From: Firmicutes bacterium CAG:24053_14
Lineage (GTDB): Bacteria > Bacillota > Clostridia > Oscillospirales > Oscillospiraceae
Length of the DNA stretch: 15,188 nucleotides
Direction: 5' to 3'
NCBI GenBank assembly: GCA_001916715.1
Contig: MNSZ01000059.1
Span: 58,161-73,348 of the forward strand
The notes under the pieces are model-generated. The model did no database searches, was not told the DNA's origin, and was given only the letters and a program-made list of their open reading frames with translations. A program made the position numbers and the translations under genes. This document shows, in pieces, positions 14,178-15,188 of the stretch (positions within the stretch are counted from its first letter, which is position 1; every line of letters starts with the position of its first letter).

Positions 14178-15188
14178 TTGGCAGTTTATAAGGAACCGAA
14201 AACCAACACTTGGCGGGTCATTTATCGGTACACAGATTGGAACGGAGAACGAAAGCAATCCCAGAAGCGTGGCTTTCAGACAAAACGAGAGGCACAAAGC
14301 TGGGAGCGGGAGCAGCTTAACAAATTGGGTTCTGATTTGGATATGACCTTCCGAAGCTTTGTGGAGCATTATGAGGAAGATCGGCGCAGCCGCATCAAGG
14401 ACAGCACCTGGGAGAGCAAGGAGCACATCATCCGTACCAAGCTGCTCCCCTATTTTGGAAAACTCAAAATGAGCAGCATCACCCCGCAGCAGATCGTTCG
14501 GTGGCAGAATGAGTTAATCAACTATCGTGACAAGGATGGGGCTCCCTACTCACCAGTGTATCTTAAAAGCATCCAGAACCAGATCAGCGCAATTTTCAAT
14601 CACGCCGTCAGGTACTACAACCTGAAGGAAAATCCCTGCAAGAAAGCCGGGAGTATGGGCAAGAAGAAAAATCGTGAAATGGCTTTCTGGACCAAGGAGG
14701 AGTATCTGCAATTCATTGATGCAATGATGGACAAGCCGCTGTCATTTTATGCTTTTGAGATGCTTTACTGGTGTGGCATCCGTGAGGGTGAGCTGCTGGC
14801 TCTGACCCCGGCAGACTTTGACTTTGATAAACGCACAGTCACGATCAACAAGACATTTCAGCACACCGGCGGGAAAGACATCATCACGCCGCCGAAAACG
14901 GAAAAGAGCAATCGCACGATTACTATGCCACGCTTTCTGGCAGATGAAATGCAGGAGTATTTGAAGATGCAGTACGACATTGGCCTGGATGACCGGATGT
15001 TCCCGGTCACGAAAAGCTATCTGTATCGGGAAATGCAGCGTGGCTGTCAGGAAACCGGCGTAAAGCGTATTCGGATCCACGATTTACGACACCCGTATGT
15101 CAAGCACACGACAAAAATTTTTAGCTTACGCCTGATGGATTTTCAAGCGCAGGCTTATCCTGATGCTCGGCGAAAAACTCGCGGAGCT
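14178..15188 (+). CDS. Tyrosine site-specific integrase, C-terminal part lost or replaced, runs off window
   Basis: Phage/ICE-type integrase read from TTG at 14178 (AAAGGAG at 14163-14169, 5 bases after the xis stop), open through the last base (337 codons). Order: arm-binding AP2-like N-domain about 2-48 (VYKEPKTNTWRVIYRYTDWN); core-binding helical domain about 55-165; catalytic domain from about 170. Visible catalytic residues: Arg202 in CGIREGELLAL, Lys240 in PPKTEKSNRTI, and His301/Arg304 in HDLRH. After His305 the family would continue with a helix, LGH and the nucleophile Tyr about 60-70 residues on. Instead the frame reads PYVKHTTKIFSLRLMDFQAQ and onward, unlike an integrase, with no LGH. 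A join near 15090-15095 is likely, so the gene is probably inactive. I place the reliable integrase part at 14178-15092. Confidence 0.82.
   Translation, partial: MAVYKEPKTNTWRVIYRYTDWNGERKQSQKRGFQTKREAQSWEREQLNKLGSDLDMTFRSFVEHYEEDRRSRIKDSTWESKEHIIRTKLLPYFGKLKMSSITPQQIVRWQNELINYRDKDGAPYSPVYLKSIQNQISAIFNHAVRYYNLKENPCKKAGSMGKKKNREMAFWTKEEYLQFIDAMMDKPLSFYAFEMLYWCGIREGELLALTPADFDFDKRTVTINKTFQHTGGKDIITPPKTEKSNRTITMPRFLADEMQEYLKMQYDIGLDDRMFPVTKSYLYREMQRGCQETGVKRIRIHDLRHPYVKHTTKIFSLRLMDFQAQAYPDARRKTRGA
15121..15188 (-). CDS. Possible C-terminal end of a converging gene (partial)
   Basis: On the minus strand a frame open from the window edge reads LREFFAEHQDKPALENPSGVS and stops at TAA (complement of 15121-15123). 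The composition is more protein-like than the integrase-frame reading of the same bases. If real, it means unrelated DNA starts after about 15092. Only 22 codons are visible, too few to name a product. Confidence 0.25.
   Translation of the reverse strand, partial: LREFFAEHQDKPALENPSGVS

Larger units (their letters stand above)
13041..15188. mobile_element. Remnant of an integrative element downstream of guaA
   Basis: From just past guaA to the window end lie an XRE regulator, a divergent promoter region, a broken excisionase gene and a tyrosine integrase gene, the usual control/recombination module of integrative elements or prophages in Clostridia. Intergenic DNA here is AT-richer than the host operon. 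The left boundary is not defined: somewhere after the guaA stop, with TGGCAACA direct repeats at 13058-13065 and 13069-13076 as one landmark. The right end is not in the window or has been lost. Damage in xis, int and perhaps the regulator suggests it no longer moves. Confidence 0.65.

Overview
The window looks like a chromosomal segment of an anaerobic, gut-type member of the Clostridia (Bacillota), most likely close to the Oscillospiraceae/Ruminococcaceae. This is an inference from GC-rich codon use, a holB-ricT gene pair, SLH-anchored surface proteins whose repeats carry a Cys before the TRxQ motif, and a small regulator/xis/integrase module of the type common in gut Clostridia. No rRNA, tRNA, CRISPR array or complete IS was seen.

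Region 1 (1-2705, + strand): holB (clamp-loader delta prime) overlaps ricT (PSP1-domain Fe-S protein), followed by a small membrane-anchored protein with one InlB-type repeat. A strong hairpin ends this apparent operon.

Region 2 (2716-7697, - strand): two exported surface enzymes, each with its own terminator. One is a 1021-residue X-Pro dipeptidyl-peptidase-like S15 hydrolase with a Ser-Asp-His triad and three C-terminal SLH repeats. The other is a GH24 (T4-type) lysozyme with InlB-like repeats and SLH repeats. Both should be held on the cell wall and act outside the cell. Upstream of the lysozyme gene lies a well-formed minus-strand terminator with no obvious gene feeding into it, which hints at a small RNA or an attenuated leader.

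Region 3 (7916-13040, + strand): a compact nadE-purB-purA-guaA operon with a recognisable SigA promoter, an 8-base nadE/purB overlap, 12- and 14-base gaps between the next genes, and a terminator after guaA. It makes NAD from deamido-NAD, and AMP and GMP from the IMP/XMP branch point.

Region 4 (about 13041 to the end): AT-richer accessory DNA directly downstream of guaA, a known integration hotspot. It holds a divergent XRE regulator, two near-consensus divergent promoters each bracketed by two ATAGCA(A/T)A boxes, a leader ORF built from a perfect 30-bp tandem duplication, an excisionase gene with an in-frame amber codon, and a tyrosine integrase whose sequence departs from the family right after its HxxR motif. 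Together these read as a decaying, probably immobile integrative element. The damage is the most notable thing in the window. I did not find a convincing new multi-gene system.
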